Source: Flammeovirgaceae bacterium (GTDB lineage Bacteria; Bacteroidota; Bacteroidia; Cytophagales; Cyclobacteriaceae). Taken from it: a stretch of DNA of 5,536 bases. Positions within the stretch are counted from its first letter, which is position 1. Each line of letters begins with the position of its first letter. Position numbers and translations under genes: made by a program. The stretch is taken from contig QIEB01000534.1 of the NCBI GenBank assembly GCA_003229495.1, positions 1 to 5,536 of the forward strand, given 5' to 3'. Below, piece by piece: positions 4,686 to 5,536 of the stretch. The notes under the pieces were generated by a model. The model did no database searches. It saw nothing but the letters and a program-made list of their open reading frames with translations, and was not told where the DNA came from.

Positions 4686-5536
4686 ATAATCTAAGTGGGC
4701 TTGACTGTTCAGATCCAATACAATTGTCCTGTGGTATTGCATATCAAGGAGATACCACTAGCAGTACTAATAATATAACGACATATAGCTGTAGCATCTG
4801 GAATGAATCTGGCCCGGAGGTAGTACATACAATTACCACTACCAATACCGGTAATTTAACCGCTACCCTTTCAAACTTGTCGGCGGATTTGGATGTATTC
4901 ATCCTCTCTGCCTGCGATGCAAGCCTTTGCCTGGACTATGGCAACTACTCGTCTACTTATTCTAATGCTCCTCCTGGCACTTACTATATTGTAGTGGATG
5001 GCTATCAAGGAACTGCTGGCACTTACACCCTAACTGTAAATTGTGAAGGAGGGGTGACAAATACAAGTCCATCGGTAACAGTGAACTCTCCCAATGAAGG
5101 AGAGAATTGGTCCGGCACACAAAGTATCCTGTGGACAGCGACAGATGCAGAGCAGACCGGAACGAATGCTTTATCTGCTACATTGTATTATGGAACATCA
5201 GCTACTGGCCCCTGGACAGAAATTGTTTCCGGTCAAACTTGCACTAGTGCTGTCCAGGCCAGTTATTCTTGGGACACTACCTCCGTATCAGATGATACTT
5301 ATTGGGTGAGGATAGTTGTTTCCGATGGAGCAGGTGGTAATGGTGAAGATGTATCCGATGCTTCCTTCGCTATTAATAATAGTGGGCCATGCACAATTAT
5401 CGTTCCCGATGATTACTCCACTATCCAGGATGCTATAAACGATGCCTCTGACGAATGTGAGATAATTGTCAAACCAGGGGCTACTGGTGTTTACTATGAA
5501 AATATTATTTTTAACAATAAAAAGGTTACTGTACGT
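4686..5536 (+). pseudogene. Disconnected 3' part of the secreted modular protein (PPC, KNH-like, beta-helix start), runs off the window
   Basis: This frame (second codon phase) is open from 4643 to the right edge; a TGA at 4640-4642, inside the element, precedes it. No good start with a ribosome site is seen; GTG 4643 lies inside the element. It continues the 2893 protein after removal of the element. Domains in order: a pre-peptidase C-terminal (PPC) domain at about 4706-5050 (SGPEVVHTI, LSADLDVFIL, PPGTYYIVVDGYQGTAGTY, TLTVNC); a second KNH-like domain at 5057-5368; then CTIIVPDDYSTIQDAINDA from 5389, the typical first turn of a right-handed parallel beta-helix as in NosD/pectate-lyase-like proteins. 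No internal stop has accumulated, so the break is probably recent. PPC domains are found in secreted proteins, where they are often processed. Whether any product is made is unknown. Confidence 0.8.
5060..5368 (+). repeat. Second copy of the 309-nt KNH-like domain repeat
   Basis: This is the partner of 4162-4470. Its final residues (DASFAINN) are intact, whereas in the first copy the matching place was hit by the element. This copy shows what the uninterrupted first copy should look like and helps to place the insertion point. Confidence 0.9.

Overview
This window looks like bacterial chromosome of moderate to low GC. Genes have Shine-Dalgarno sites and sigma70-type promoters. The protein families (Cdc48-like AAA ATPase, XRE repressor, GspC-like secretion protein, MopE-type Cys/Asp repeats, PPC and beta-helix domains in a large secreted protein) recall Deltaproteobacteria, Nitrospirota-like lineages or uncultured relatives. 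This placement is inference from domain style only. The AAA gene is visibly richer in G+C than the rest, so the right part may be accessory DNA.

Layout. (1) 2-763, +: 3' part of a single-core AAA ATPase whose true start lies left of the window. (2) 837-932, +: a short ORF with a good ribosome binding site that runs into the tail of the next gene, probably a remnant. (3) 910-1233, -: a small XRE/HTH repressor. (4) 1246-1371: a compact divergent control region with a consensus promoter pointing right and two inverted repeats over its -35 and -10 boxes. (5) 1372-1822: a 27-codon ORF followed by degraded-looking sequence, then a second promoter and a tandem 11-bp repeat. (6) 1823-2764, +: a GspC-like inner-membrane protein with an HR-like region and a PDZ domain. 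(7) 2893 to the right edge, +: a large secreted modular protein gene.

The main discovery is in region 7. The long gene is broken by a 205-bp non-coding element (4475-4679) flanked by a direct duplication TTATTA. The element contains several strong hairpins, a duplicated 15-nt block and five copies of a GAGCGNAGCGGA-like 12-mer. Removing it with one TTATTA copy restores one reading frame across the junction. The restored protein runs: signal peptide, unknown beta-rich domain, four MopE-type Cys/Asp motifs, Kre9/KNH-like beta domain, PPC domain, second KNH-like domain, start of a right-handed beta-helix. In this strain the product should stop at residue 553. The two KNH-like copies are nearly identical over 185 nt and then abruptly diverge, which suggests recent exchange between them.

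How the genes work together: the XRE repressor probably controls its own divergent region. The GspC-like protein and the adjacent secreted protein suggest a type II secretion component beside a possible surface or extracellular substrate, but this rests only on adjacency. No RNA gene, CRISPR array or complete transposase gene is visible.
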